Origin: Desulfobacterales bacterium
GTDB lineage: Bacteria > Desulfobacterota > Desulfobacteria > Desulfobacterales > Desulfosalsimonadaceae
Length of the DNA stretch: 64,000 nucleotides
NCBI GenBank assembly: GCA_034520365.1
Contig: JAXHNP010000006.1
Location: 861,001-925,000, forward strand
Direction of reading: 5' to 3'
Shown here: positions 53,143-61,651 of the stretch, piece by piece
Layout: each line of letters starts with the position of its first letter
Position numbering within the stretch: position 1 is the stretch's first letter
The notes under the pieces: model-generated
What the model was told of the DNA's origin: nothing
Databases searched by the model: none
What the model saw: only the letters and a program-made list of their open reading frames with translations
Program-made: the position numbers and the translations under genes

Positions 53143-53919
53143 TTAAAATTCAACCCCGGCTTCGAAAAAGGGGCCGGCAAAGTCCACGTCAAACTCAAGG
53201 TCCCAGTCATGGGATTCGCCGGCTTCGTAGCGGTAGCCGGCGGCAGCGAAGAAGGGGCCAATGGCATTGACCCTGGCGCGGCCGATCAGGCTGTAAAGAT
53301 CGCTGTCGCTGTATGACATGCCCCTGAATTCGCCTTCCAGGGCGAATCGTTCGATGGGCCGGAAGCAGACGCCCAGATAAACCATGGGAACCAGAATGGT
53401 TTCCTGCTCGGACTCCCGGACATCGATGCCGGGAATGGTTCTCTGGATGACCGAGGCCTCGGCGTCATATATTCGGGCATTAAGGCCCAGTTCGATATTC
53501 AGGCGGTTAAGCGTGGCTGTTTCAAGGAGCGGGATATCATAGTAGAGCCCCAAGTCATACTGATCCAGCACAAGCTTTGATTGAAACCGGAAACCGGGGG
53601 TGATGACGATATCGCCGAATTCGTAGAAGTCATCGGTGACGGCGGTTTCTTCAAACTCCATGGGTGCGGCCATGAGATAGATGTTGGGGATCAGAAACGG
53701 CATGCCGATTTTTAAGCGGCCGAAGAAGCGGCTTTCATCGTCATAGTCCAGAAGCGACTCAAGATCCAGCCGGTCATCGGATTCATAGGAGAAATAGCCG
53801 CCGGGCGACTGGCGCCATCCGCCCACAGCAGCTTCGATATCTATCATGGGCATGGCAGAAAGCGGCATGGGCAGGCTAAGCAGGATGATTAAGCTGATGA
53901 TCCGAATGAAATGTTTCAT
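53143..53919 (-). CDS. Outer-membrane beta-barrel protein (TIGR04219-like)
   Basis: 258 aa with signal peptide (IISLIILLSLPMPLSA, cleavage near residue 22). The mature part starts MPMIDIEAAVGGWRQSPGGY and alternates hydrophobic and polar residues, with aromatic residues at strand ends (FFGRLKIGMPFLIPNIYLMA). It ends in Phe (FFEAGVEF), as outer-membrane barrels do. The opening segment matches the TIGR04219 family as remembered. It lies 16 bases downstream of the GspC-like gene on the same strand. Confidence 0.78.
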   Translation of the reverse strand: MKHFIRIISLIILLSLPMPLSAMPMIDIEAAVGGWRQSPGGYFSYESDDRLDLESLLDYDDESRFFGRLKIGMPFLIPNIYLMAAPMEFEETAVTDDFYEFGDIVITPGFRFQSKLVLDQYDLGLYYDIPLLETATLNRLNIELGLNARIYDAEASVIQRTIPGIDVRESEQETILVPMVYLGVCFRPIERFALEGEFRGMSYSDSDLYSLIGRARVNAIGPFFAAAGYRYEAGESHDWDLEFDVDFAGPFFEAGVEF

Positions 53920-53935
53920 GGGGTGTCGATCCTTT

Positions 53936-54826
53936 CTATTCTACGGTATATTCAATTATTTCCGGGCGGCCTCGCCGTTTTAACTCGATGGAGAGGGTTT
54001 CTCCGGAGCGGAGCTTTTCATAAAAAGCCATGGCGTCATCCGCGGTCTTGATTTCCCGGCCGTTGATGCCGGTGACGATATCACCGGTTTTAAGGCCCAT
54101 ATCCCGGACAACCGAATCCCGGGCAATGTTTGAGAGTATAAATCCGGAGGCTTGCCCGTCCTGGAAATAGGGCCGGATTTTTACCTCGCTCATGAGCTGA
54201 TTCAGGTTCTTTAGGGCGCTGTCTACTTCGCTGCGTTTCAGCGAAATCTTTCTGCTGGGTCCGCCCCGCAGGCGAGCGGCAGTTTCCGAAGGGGCGGGTC
54301 GTGACGACCGGGCGATGGCGCCGTTGCCGTCCTTTTCTTCGGCCAGGGTGAGTTTTTCCGTTTTACCGTTTACATCCAGCACAACCCCGCTTCGAAAGAT
54401 TTCCAGGATTGTGGCCTCCTGGATGGCGTCACCCACCCGATAAAGTCCCTGGCGGTGGAGTTCTGGCTCTTCAATGACCGCCCGGGCGATCCCGGCTTTC
54501 CGGTTATCCGTGGCAACCGTGCCCCAGAGCTTTAGGTTTAAGCGGGTCTGCTCAAGCTTTTCAAGGTCAAAAGACGGCTCCGCGGATTTGGCGGCTGTTT
54601 TTTTTGTTGTATCGAAGAGGTCCCGATCCACAATGGCCTGGTAGGTGTCAAAGCGGGGGTGGTTTTCTTGCGCCGGGGCGCTGGTTTTGGGCTCTGCTGC
54701 GGTAACGCCGGCGGGCGTGGATTGGGTAATCTCCATTCTGACGAATTGATAGAAGAGTTTAACACCGAAGAAGATGGCTGCGGCGGCAAGCGCCAGGTTG
54801 GCTATTTGAAAGCTTTTTCGGATCAT
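53936..54826 (-). CDS. Type II secretion GspC-like protein
   Basis: 296 aa. Membrane helix near the N-terminus (ANLALAAAAIFFGVKLFYQF), then the GspC homology region (YQAIVDRDLFDTTKK; LNLKLWGTVATDNRKAGIAR; LYRVGDAIQEATILEIFRSG; VVLDVNGKTEKLTL) and a C-terminal PDZ domain (about 215-296; GFILSNIARDSVVRDMGLKT, GDIVTGINGREI). It would link the outer-membrane secretin GspD to the inner-membrane platform. No gspD or other secretion genes are nearby, so it may serve a system encoded elsewhere. Confidence 0.88.
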   Translation of the reverse strand: MIRKSFQIANLALAAAAIFFGVKLFYQFVRMEITQSTPAGVTAAEPKTSAPAQENHPRFDTYQAIVDRDLFDTTKKTAAKSAEPSFDLEKLEQTRLNLKLWGTVATDNRKAGIARAVIEEPELHRQGLYRVGDAIQEATILEIFRSGVVLDVNGKTEKLTLAEEKDGNGAIARSSRPAPSETAARLRGGPSRKISLKRSEVDSALKNLNQLMSEVKIRPYFQDGQASGFILSNIARDSVVRDMGLKTGDIVTGINGREIKTADDAMAFYEKLRSGETLSIELKRRGRPEIIEYTVE

Positions 54827-54997
54827 AAAAGATATTGGACTTTATGCGAAGCCATCCGTGCTTTATGAATTTTTAAAAATCATGCCATGATTATAGGGGT
54901 TAGTCAACTAAGACCTGAGGGACGCGATACTTGACATGAACAGGCGCTGCATATACAACATAAATTCAAACCACAAATAAAATCAGGGGGATTGAAA

Positions 54998-55774
54998 ATG
55001 GGATCAAAGAAGCCGTTTATTTTTGTGGCAGTGTGGCTATGCCTTTTACTTGTTACTTCGCCCTTGGCCTGCAAGAAAACCGAAAATTCTGGTAATGATA
55101 GAAAAAGACCCCTTAATTTCTATGCGGGCAAGGACATTAAGCCGGAGTATTCCCGCTCCAAATTGGAGAAGGCGAACAGCGAATACGTCTTTGAGCCCGC
55201 GCTGCAGGGCGATATCGTCAAGCATGATTTTATCATCAAAAATGACGCCATGGTCCCTCTTGAGCTAAACGATGCGGAGGGCTGCTGCGGCTGCTTTGTG
55301 AAATCCTACACCCGGAAAATACCGCCGGGCGAAAGCGGAGCCATCTCAGTGCTGCTGCTCACGGATTCCCGGGGCGGTGATATAATCAACGGAACAGTTA
55401 GAGCCGAGACCAATGATCCAAACCGCCCTGAGATTACCATTGATGTTAAAATGAAGGTAAAGGAGTTTGCCGATCTCAATCCTTACCGGGTGTGGCTGAA
55501 GGGATCCGTGGATGAGAAGATTGTTGAAAAATGCATTGTTATGCCGAACGAGAATTATCCGTTTAACATTACTGATATTAAAAACCGGGCGCCGGAGGGG
55601 TGGATCGATTACAGCTACAAGGAGATCGTAAAGAACGGCCGCAAGGCCTATGAAATAACCGTCAAAAACACGAGAGAAACGCCGGGCGCCTACCAGGATG
55701 TGCTCTTTGTCCAGACCGACCACAGCGCCCGGCCGGAGTTTAAAATTCGGGTGGAAGGACGGATTACCGAGTAA
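54998..55774 (+). CDS. DUF1573-type lipoprotein
   Basis: 258 aa from the ATG at 54998 (AGGGGG upstream). Lipoprotein signal with lipobox SPLAC at about residue 25. A DUF1573-like Ig-type domain follows (HDFIIKNDAMVPLELNDAEG, then CCGCFVKSYTRKIPPGESGA), and a second beta-rich half to the end. DUF1573 proteins are extracytoplasmic and of unknown function. The gene converges with the membrane protein on the other strand; their last 11 bases overlap. Confidence 0.75.
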   Translation: MGSKKPFIFVAVWLCLLLVTSPLACKKTENSGNDRKRPLNFYAGKDIKPEYSRSKLEKANSEYVFEPALQGDIVKHDFIIKNDAMVPLELNDAEGCCGCFVKSYTRKIPPGESGAISVLLLTDSRGGDIINGTVRAETNDPNRPEITIDVKMKVKEFADLNPYRVWLKGSVDEKIVEKCIVMPNENYPFNITDIKNRAPEGWIDYSYKEIVKNGRKAYEITVKNTRETPGAYQDVLFVQTDHSARPEFKIRVEGRITE

Positions 55775-56516
55775 GGCCGGGTTTGCCCAAGTCTGCGGGC
55801 AGCTCCCGTTGGGTTGCCTGAGAGGCGGCAAGCTGGCCCGCATCCTTCTGGTAAAGGTTTAGGCTCACTTTTTGGCCGCTGATGGTCATCATGGCCAGTA
55901 CATCGTCGTTGATGAACTTGACCACGTTGTAGATGGTTTTTCCGTAATAGTCGACCTCGTTGACGAACTCTTTATGCTCTGCATCGTATTTGTAGGATCT
56001 GGGTGTTTCAAAGAAGCTGTATTTCCTGGCTGTGGCCGGACCCGGGTTAAACACCAGGCCGCCGTCCTCATTTTTTTCAAGGGTAAAGCCGTTTTCCTCC
56101 CTTTTCCAGTCATCCACGCTGCTCCAGCCGTCCCCCCAGAACTGCCGAACGTCCTTGTTGCCGGTTTGCACGATTTCATCTAACAGCGGAATCTGGTCCA
56201 CCGATTCGATCTGTTTTTCATAAACCTGTTCTTTGATGTCTTCGATGTATTTGGGGTAATCCTTTTCCGCTTCAGCCGGTTTCTCTATGGGGCGTTTTTT
56301 AAGCACGGGTTTTTCAGCCGTTTCTTTTGACGCTTTTTGGATTGGCCGTGTCCTCGGTAAATGTTTGGGTGCGTCTGTTTTCTGCGGACTGCGCCTGGCC
56401 ACCGCGTCATAGGCGGTCTTGTCCACCGGCTCAATACCATACCAGAAAAATAAAACCCCGCCGACAAACAGCATGATTAATAAAATATATCCGGAGAGTT
56501 TGAGATATTTTCGCAT
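55764..56516 (-). CDS. Single-pass membrane protein of unknown function
   Basis: 250 aa. One membrane helix (YILLIMLFVGGVLFFWYGIE, about 9-28), a Lys/Pro/Glu-rich linker (KKRPIEKPAEAEKDYPKYIE), then a compact domain (QFWGDGWSSVDDWKREENGF, AEHKEFVNEVDYYGKTIYNV). Family not recognised. The plan (short cytoplasmic tail, helix, charged linker, periplasmic domain) recalls secretion-system bridging proteins such as GspC, but no PDZ or homology region is present. AAGGG precedes the ATG. Confidence 0.65.
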   Translation of the reverse strand: MRKYLKLSGYILLIMLFVGGVLFFWYGIEPVDKTAYDAVARRSPQKTDAPKHLPRTRPIQKASKETAEKPVLKKRPIEKPAEAEKDYPKYIEDIKEQVYEKQIESVDQIPLLDEIVQTGNKDVRQFWGDGWSSVDDWKREENGFTLEKNEDGGLVFNPGPATARKYSFFETPRSYKYDAEHKEFVNEVDYYGKTIYNVVKFINDDVLAMMTISGQKVSLNLYQKDAGQLAASQATQRELPADLGKPGLTR

Positions 56517-56637
56517 ATGGCCCTTTGATGTCTTTTTAAATCCCCCTGCATCCTCTTTTCAAAGGAAACAATGAATACTGCCGATCAATTTGTTAGAAAA
56601 AGCAAGCGGCAATGCTTCGGGGTTGAGGGTTGATAGT

Positions 56638-57378
56638 TTAGTTATAATAGTTCCGCTGGGTCATGACACCCCAAATCATGTTGGCCAGTTTTTCGGAGCC
56701 GCTGTACGTGGGGTGAATGCCATCGGATTTCAGGTCGGACGTGTAAATGTAATTTCTCGGGTCGCCCAGGGCAATTTGGAAGCCATAGTATTCGCTGCCG
56801 TAATAGGGGCCGTAGCTGGTAGAACCGGAAAATGAAGTACCGCTGCCATACAGGTTGAACAAGCCCGGATAAATATTGTCATAGGTATAGTCAATGGCTT
56901 CATTTTTCTCTTCATCGTCACCGGTGACATGATAATATCCCATCCAGACATGGTCATCCGACGGGCCGTAATACATATCCCCAATCATCGCCCACATTCT
57001 GTCGCCGATATAGTCCAGAACATCGAGGCAGCCCTGGGTCAGCGGGTCTGAGTCGCAGTCCATGCTGCCCTGCAGAATGTCGTTGGCGCCGCCGTCTGCG
57101 ATGACAGTTTTCAGCGAAGATCTTCTTTCCGCGTAATTCAGCTGGTCTTCGATGGCCGCGATTTTTGCCCCGCTCACCGACCGATCCTTGTAGGATTTGC
57201 CGGAAAGATCCTGCAGCACATCATGGATGTCGCCGGACAGGTCAAAGACCGAGTCGCCGACGATCTGCACATCCCATTCATCTGCATAGGGGTTGTTAAA
57301 ATCCCAGCTGCATCCGCCAACGGCGAAGGCTAATGCTGAGGCTAAGATGAGTGCCATAAATAATTTGAAAAATTTCAC
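56638..57378 (-). CDS. SGNH/GDSL-like hydrolase lipoprotein
   Basis: 246 aa. Lipoprotein signal (LILASALAFAVGGC, lipidated Cys about 23). Block I QIVGDSVFDLSG (Ser about 42), block III VIADGGANDILQG (Asn about 98) and block V SDGIHPTYSGSEKL (Asp and His about 217-220) give a complete SGNH catalytic set. A Gly/Ser/Tyr-rich insert (SGTSFSGSTSYGPYYGSEYY) precedes block V. GTG start at 57378 with GGAGGGG about 5-10 bases upstream. It would be a periplasmic or surface esterase. Confidence 0.85.
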   Translation of the reverse strand: MKFFKLFMALILASALAFAVGGCSWDFNNPYADEWDVQIVGDSVFDLSGDIHDVLQDLSGKSYKDRSVSGAKIAAIEDQLNYAERRSSLKTVIADGGANDILQGSMDCDSDPLTQGCLDVLDYIGDRMWAMIGDMYYGPSDDHVWMGYYHVTGDDEEKNEAIDYTYDNIYPGLFNLYGSGTSFSGSTSYGPYYGSEYYGFQIALGDPRNYIYTSDLKSDGIHPTYSGSEKLANMIWGVMTQRNYYN

Positions 57379-57918
57379 TTTTCTCCCCTCCTCTTTATGG
57401 TTGGATGGTTGATGGTGGGATGCCGCTTGCTTTTATCTAACCTCTTATGGCCAGGCAATCATCCGGCGTTTTGGAGGGCTGAATTGTTTGGCCGGCCATT
57501 TATTATCATCGATTTTTTTTGAAACGATTGAACGGGTTAAAAGCATAATGGCTGACGCCAATCACCTGTTTTCCGGTCGAGAAGGCGGGGGAAGGGATTT
57601 AAAGCCGTTTGAGGGCAGATCGAAGAGATTTTTTTAAACAGGTTTATTATAAATTAATATACAGGGAGGACAATTTTTGTCAACAAAAAATTGACGGCCG
57701 CGTAAAGCGTCCCATATTATTGTTGCGCTGCATTCATAGGGATTTGCGCGCCGCGATCATGAACATTTTTTTTGCGTTTAAGGGCGCTTAATTAGTTTTT
57801 CAAACTCTAGAGCGTGAGCTGTGCCTAATCCCCCTTAAAAAGGATCCCACCTGAACCCCCCCTTTGAAAAAGGCTACTGCCTGAGCCCCCCTTTGAAAAA
57901 GGGGGGATTGGGGGGATT
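57379..57918. other. 540-base spacer with hairpins and REP repeats
   Basis: No convincing gene. It contains an A/T-rich part with a CAATTTTT/AAAAATTG hairpin (57671-57693). From about 57823 to 57918 there are C-rich REP units (CCCCCTTTGAAAAAGG types) lying against the stop of the next minus-strand gene. Confidence 0.5.
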
Positions 57919-58836
57919 TCACATCGGGGCTATTTTATTCACGATCCTTTGGACGGTGCGGTCGAATTCCTGGTTGAACTGCTTATTTTCTTTATCAGTA
58001 AAGGATTTAAAATCCACCAGTTCGAGATCCTTCATTACGCTAAGCATCTGGAAAACTGTTTTTTCGGCCAGTTCTTTGAACTGGGCCATTCGGCTGTCCG
58101 CATCCGTTAGGGCCCGGATGGCGGATACCCGTTCTTCAAAAATGGCATCCGGATTGTCAACCCGCTTTTTAAAGGTTTCATAGATCAGCATGAACATGGC
58201 GTCAATGCGGTTGCTTTTGATGAGGCTGGGGCGGTGGAAAAATGAAAAGTCCTCGTCCAGGGCGACGCCGCCCTTGTAGAGGTCCATAACCCGTTCAAAC
58301 CAGTTGACCGTGTAGCGTTTGTAATCCTCTGTCTGCCATTTGGTTTTTTCCCAGATATGGGTACGCAGGATTTTTTGGAGATGGGATAAAAATTCCGCCC
58401 GATCCTGGAAATCATAATTTCCCAGCAAGGCACCGGCCTGAAATATGTCAAGCCCGGGTTTATTCGCCTGGGGCGAGAATTCGGCGGATAAAACCCGGAT
58501 GTCTTCGCCGGGCCGGATGATAATGATTTTATAGGAAGGCTTTCCCGGGTCGATGCGCAGGATCTCTTCCGCAGAAGCCGGCGGGGTGATTTTATCCGCC
58601 ACAGCCGGGGGCAGGAAGGCGGCCAGCAGATTGGGACTTAAGTCCGCCGCTTCCAGGGCCTCCTGGAATATCGGGATGTCGGCTTCTTCCATAGGCTGAA
58701 TCGGGGTCAGTTTGCCGGCTTCCAGATATGGTTTAAACACATCCATAACGGATTCAAGACCGGCCTGCCAGTAGGCGCTGCGCGGGTCCTTGCCTTCGTC
58801 TATCCATTGTTTGGCTTTTTTGGGGGTGGTATCCAT
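57919..58836 (-). CDS. Protein of unknown function (305 aa)
   Basis: 305 aa from the ATG at 58836, with GGAAA upstream; a TTG 14 codons earlier is less likely. Soluble, mostly helical, no signal. Segments such as WIDEGKDPRSAYWQAGLESV, YTVNWFERVMDLYKGGVALD and FDRTVQRIVNKIAP are protein-like, but no family is recognised. Near its stop the spacer holds REP hairpins. A 77-aa unknown protein lies upstream on the same strand; both contain WKN/SAYW-like Trp-Tyr-rich helices, which may mean a shared pathway. Confidence 0.65.
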   Translation of the reverse strand: MDTTPKKAKQWIDEGKDPRSAYWQAGLESVMDVFKPYLEAGKLTPIQPMEEADIPIFQEALEAADLSPNLLAAFLPPAVADKITPPASAEEILRIDPGKPSYKIIIIRPGEDIRVLSAEFSPQANKPGLDIFQAGALLGNYDFQDRAEFLSHLQKILRTHIWEKTKWQTEDYKRYTVNWFERVMDLYKGGVALDEDFSFFHRPSLIKSNRIDAMFMLIYETFKKRVDNPDAIFEERVSAIRALTDADSRMAQFKELAEKTVFQMLSVMKDLELVDFKSFTDKENKQFNQEFDRTVQRIVNKIAPM

Positions 58837-58954
58837 TGATATATTTCCTATCTGCAATCTATTTTTAGAAAAGATCAAAACAGCAGTATCAAAACAGATT
58901 CCCTATCGAATTGTCAATTTTGAATTTGCCGGGAAGCGGGCCTTGCTTAAACCC

Positions 58955-59188
58955 TTAGTCAGCGGACAATGAAAGTGAGCGGAAGGCAGTCTCGCCAAAA
59001 AGGCCGAGTTTTTCAACCGTGGTTTTGGTGCGCCAGTAGGCAAGCTGCGGGTTCTTCGACCAGCCGTTTTCCAGATCAAGCAATATCTTGCTGTATGCGA
59101 GGTCGATCGCAAAGGCGTACGCCAGAAGATATCCCTTGATCGGACCGGCCGGAATGTCAAAAGTGGTGCGGCTCAATTCTTTTATCAT
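58955..59188 (-). CDS. Small protein of unknown function (77 aa)
   Basis: 77 aa: IPAGPIKGYLLAYAFAIDLA, then YSKILLDLENGWSKNPQLAY. Helical and moderately hydrophobic, not clearly membrane-spanning. No family recognised. No ribosome binding site is visible; instead the start codon lies within a 10-bp inverted repeat. Could be a truncated gene. Confidence 0.5.
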   Translation of the reverse strand: MIKELSRTTFDIPAGPIKGYLLAYAFAIDLAYSKILLDLENGWSKNPQLAYWRTKTTVEKLGLFGETAFRSLSLSAD

Positions 59189-59207
59189 ATAACATTAATA
59201 TGATAAA
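59181..59207. promoter_or_regulatory. Inverted repeat over a start codon
   Basis: TTTATCATAT, 7 bases, ATATGATAAA: perfect 10-bp arms. The ATG of the 77-aa gene (59188-59186) lies in one arm. Could be an operator or an RNA hairpin limiting translation. Confidence 0.5.
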
Positions 59208-59290
59208 AATGAGGCACCTTGTCAATACAGCTATCACGGGTAGTTGTTCTGGCAAACAACCCCAGAACCATGGGGTTTCTCGCATTTAAG

Positions 59291-59390
59291 GTCGGCACGG
59301 TGGCCGACCCTACGATGGATCGGGTTTTTCCCCATTCGTAGGGCGGGCCACCGTGCCCGCCTGAAAAACAGATAGAACAAATTTACCGTG
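59291..59390. repeat. Hairpin repeat element R1, copy d
   Basis: Core GTCGGCACGGTGGCCGACCC, then TACGATGGATCGGGTTTTTC and the opposite GTAGGGCGGGCCACCGTGCC arm, ending ACAAATTTACCGTG. In the spacer before the flavoprotein; preceded by a small CCCCAGAACCATGGGG hairpin. Confidence 0.85.
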
Positions 59391-59531
59391 ATATAGCGAG
59401 AAGCGTCCCTTTAGGGAGTCGGTAAGAATTTAAACCTATTGATGGGCCAGAAAACATTTGACCCGGAGGTAGTAAAAAAGTAACCTGCTATAATTCATGT
59501 GAATTACTTTTCTACAGGGAGAGATGGCGCT

Positions 59532-60956
59532 ATGGGATCTGATAAGGATTACTACCAGGTGGTGATTGCCGGGGCCGGCCCGGGCGGCGCACTGCTTGCC
59601 AGGGAACTGGCCGGGGCCGGGGTGTCGGTTGCGGTTTATGAATCCAAAACGGAAACCGGGCTGGGGCATAGCTGGTCGGATGCAGTGGAAAAATCCGCCC
59701 TGGCTGCCGCCGGTTTCGAGATTCCCGCGGCAAATCACAACAAATACGAAGGCCGCCTCGTTAAAACCGACGAATACGACGACAACCTGTTTGAGCCGCA
59801 CCGTATCGCCCCGCTTGAGATCCGGTTTCCGGATGGAACCGGCAAGACCCGCAGCGGCGTGGATTTTGGCTATATTACGACCGATCGAAAAGTTCTGGGG
59901 CAACGGCTGGCTGAATACGCCGCCCAGGCGGGGGCCAAAATTTTCTACCAGCATCGGGCCGATGGGCTTTTGGGCGATACGAAAGGGCCGCTGGAAAAAA
60001 TCAGGGTCAGGGGGCTTCGCGTTACGGATAAGAGCAGCGGCGTTTCCAGCAAAGTAGGTGCGGATCTGGTAGTTGATGCCACAGGATACCTTTCCTGTTT
60101 GCGGAGCGGATTGGCCGGTGCTCCGGCCTTAAACAAAGAGTTCTCCGGCGGGGATCTGGCTTATGCCTGTCGGACCGTGCGCCGGCTGGATACCCGCTGC
60201 GCGCAGACTGATGATTTGACCGACCATTATCGCTACGGGGCATACAAGGGCTATTTCTGGACCCATCTGCATAATTCGGACACTATTGACATCGGCGGCG
60301 GGGTCCGCGAGGAGCCCGGTCGCATAGATCCCATGCGCGTGGTTCGGGAAATGATTGCCGATCGGCCATCCGTCAGCGAAGAAGAACTGCGCGGGGGCGG
60401 GGGCGTCGTGCTGGTGGGAAAATCGCCCTGGACGCTTGTGGCCGGAGGGTTTGCCGCAGTAGGGGATGCGGCCGGCCAGGTGATTCCCACAACCGGCTGC
60501 GGGGTGGGCGGTGCATTGACCGGGGCCATGTTTGCCGCTGAAGTAATTAAAACCGCCATTGATAACGGGGGCTGTACCCTGAGCGCCTTGTGGCCGTATA
60601 ACCGCAACTGGTTTTTTAACAGGGGCTGCCATTTTGCCGCGCTCTCTGCATTAAAAGAGATCCTTCAAAACCTCTCCCACGAGGAAATTTCCTTTTTGAT
60701 GAGAAAAGATATTATGAGCGGGGAGATACTGACTCCCACCATAAACGGGGTCTTCCAAACCCCGGATCTGCCGACCATGGCAAAGACATTGATAAACGGG
60801 ATCTCCCGGCCGGCGCTGCTCATGCGTTTGAACAAGGCCACAACCCTGGGCAAAAAGATTTTTAAGCATTATAAAAATTATCCGTCCCGATGGGATCCGG
60901 CTGAGTTCCAAAACTGGACACAAAAAGCGGAGTTACTGTTTTCAAAGGTTGAGTGA
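59532..60956 (+). CDS. FAD-dependent geranylgeranyl-reductase-like oxidoreductase
   Basis: 474 aa from the ATG at 59532; a GTG 11 codons earlier is possible. FAD-binding motif YQVVIAGAGPGGALLARELA (residues 8-27), second-strand VAVYESK, conserved VVDATGY and the FAD motif FAAVGDAAGQVIPTTGCGVG (about 310), as in geranylgeranyl reductases and related p-hydroxybenzoate-hydroxylase-fold enzymes. It may reduce isoprenoid or other unsaturated chains. Not linked to isoprenoid genes here. A small zinc-finger gene converges just after it. Confidence 0.83.
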   Translation: MGSDKDYYQVVIAGAGPGGALLARELAGAGVSVAVYESKTETGLGHSWSDAVEKSALAAAGFEIPAANHNKYEGRLVKTDEYDDNLFEPHRIAPLEIRFPDGTGKTRSGVDFGYITTDRKVLGQRLAEYAAQAGAKIFYQHRADGLLGDTKGPLEKIRVRGLRVTDKSSGVSSKVGADLVVDATGYLSCLRSGLAGAPALNKEFSGGDLAYACRTVRRLDTRCAQTDDLTDHYRYGAYKGYFWTHLHNSDTIDIGGGVREEPGRIDPMRVVREMIADRPSVSEEELRGGGGVVLVGKSPWTLVAGGFAAVGDAAGQVIPTTGCGVGGALTGAMFAAEVIKTAIDNGGCTLSALWPYNRNWFFNRGCHFAALSALKEILQNLSHEEISFLMRKDIMSGEILTPTINGVFQTPDLPTMAKTLINGISRPALLMRLNKATTLGKKIFKHYKNYPSRWDPAEFQNWTQKAELLFSKVE

Positions 60957-60972
60957 GTTTTTAAGGCAAGGC

Positions 60973-61209
60973 CTACTGGTTGCCGAAGCCGTTTAATTCG
61001 GCGCAGTCCGGGCAGATCCAGGTAATACCGTTGCAGGACATCCCCCAGACATTTTCATACATGCAGGTCTGACAGATCGCAAAGCCGCAGCGGCAGCTCC
61101 ACACAAAAGGGGCGGTTTCGCCGCAGAACTGGCATTTTCTGTTTTTCATCCGGCTTCGGCGTTTTTCCCTTAGCCGGTTTATATCCGTCTTTTCATTTGA
61201 AGAGGCCAT
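60973..61209 (-). CDS. Small zinc-finger-like protein
   Basis: 78 aa with eight or more cysteines in CxxC pairs: CQFCGETAPFVWSCRCGFAI, then CQTCMYENVWGMSCNGITWI and CPDC. A lysine/arginine-rich N-terminus (NRLREKRRSRMKNRK). It would bind two zinc ions. Likely real because the cysteine spacing is regular and it is a compact frame. Family not recognised; nucleic-acid or protein binding is inferred. Confidence 0.7.
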   Translation of the reverse strand: MASSNEKTDINRLREKRRSRMKNRKCQFCGETAPFVWSCRCGFAICQTCMYENVWGMSCNGITWICPDCAELNGFGNQ

Positions 61210-61257
61210 AATAAAATCAATGCTGTGTCATTCCGTTCTTTTTGGTAGTATCCCCCC

Positions 61258-61482
61258 CCTCGGGCCGTGCGCCCGGGATCGAGCTAAAAATAACTTTAAA
61301 GGCACTGAGGCACGGTAAATTTGTTCTATCTATTTTTCAGGCGGGCACGGTGGCCCGCCCTACGAATGGGGAAAAATCCGATTCATCGTAGGGTCGGCCA
61401 CCGTGCCGACCATAAATCCTTGATTTCATTAACCTAATACCTAATACCCAAAACCTAATACCCGTGAAGTTACTTAGAAGAC
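61258..61482. repeat. Hairpin repeat element R1, copy c (full-length type)
   Basis: The second long copy, about 225 bp, with the same parts and orientation as 7771-7995: GC-rich hairpin, TAACTTTAAAGGCACTGAGG, CACGGTAAATTTGTTCTATC, the main inverted repeat, the CCTAATA array and AGTTACTTAGAAGAC. Differences from copy b are few. No gene seen in the spacer 61210-61651. Confidence 0.87.
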
Positions 61483-61651
61483 GGAAGATAGCTCTGTTCC
61501 CCCAAGGTGTCAAGCGGAAGGGCTTCTTAGGACTCTGTCAGGGACGCAAAAAGGGGTTGTGAATTTGGCCATTTTCGGTATGCTCATTTGGCAAAAAACG
61601 ACCGGAATCAGCCATTCAACCCAATTTAATCATCGACTGAAGGCGGCTAAG

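Noticed and set aside
57609-57791. 60-codon frame in the 540-base spacer
   Set aside because: No ribosome binding site, no domain, unusual composition; likely chance.
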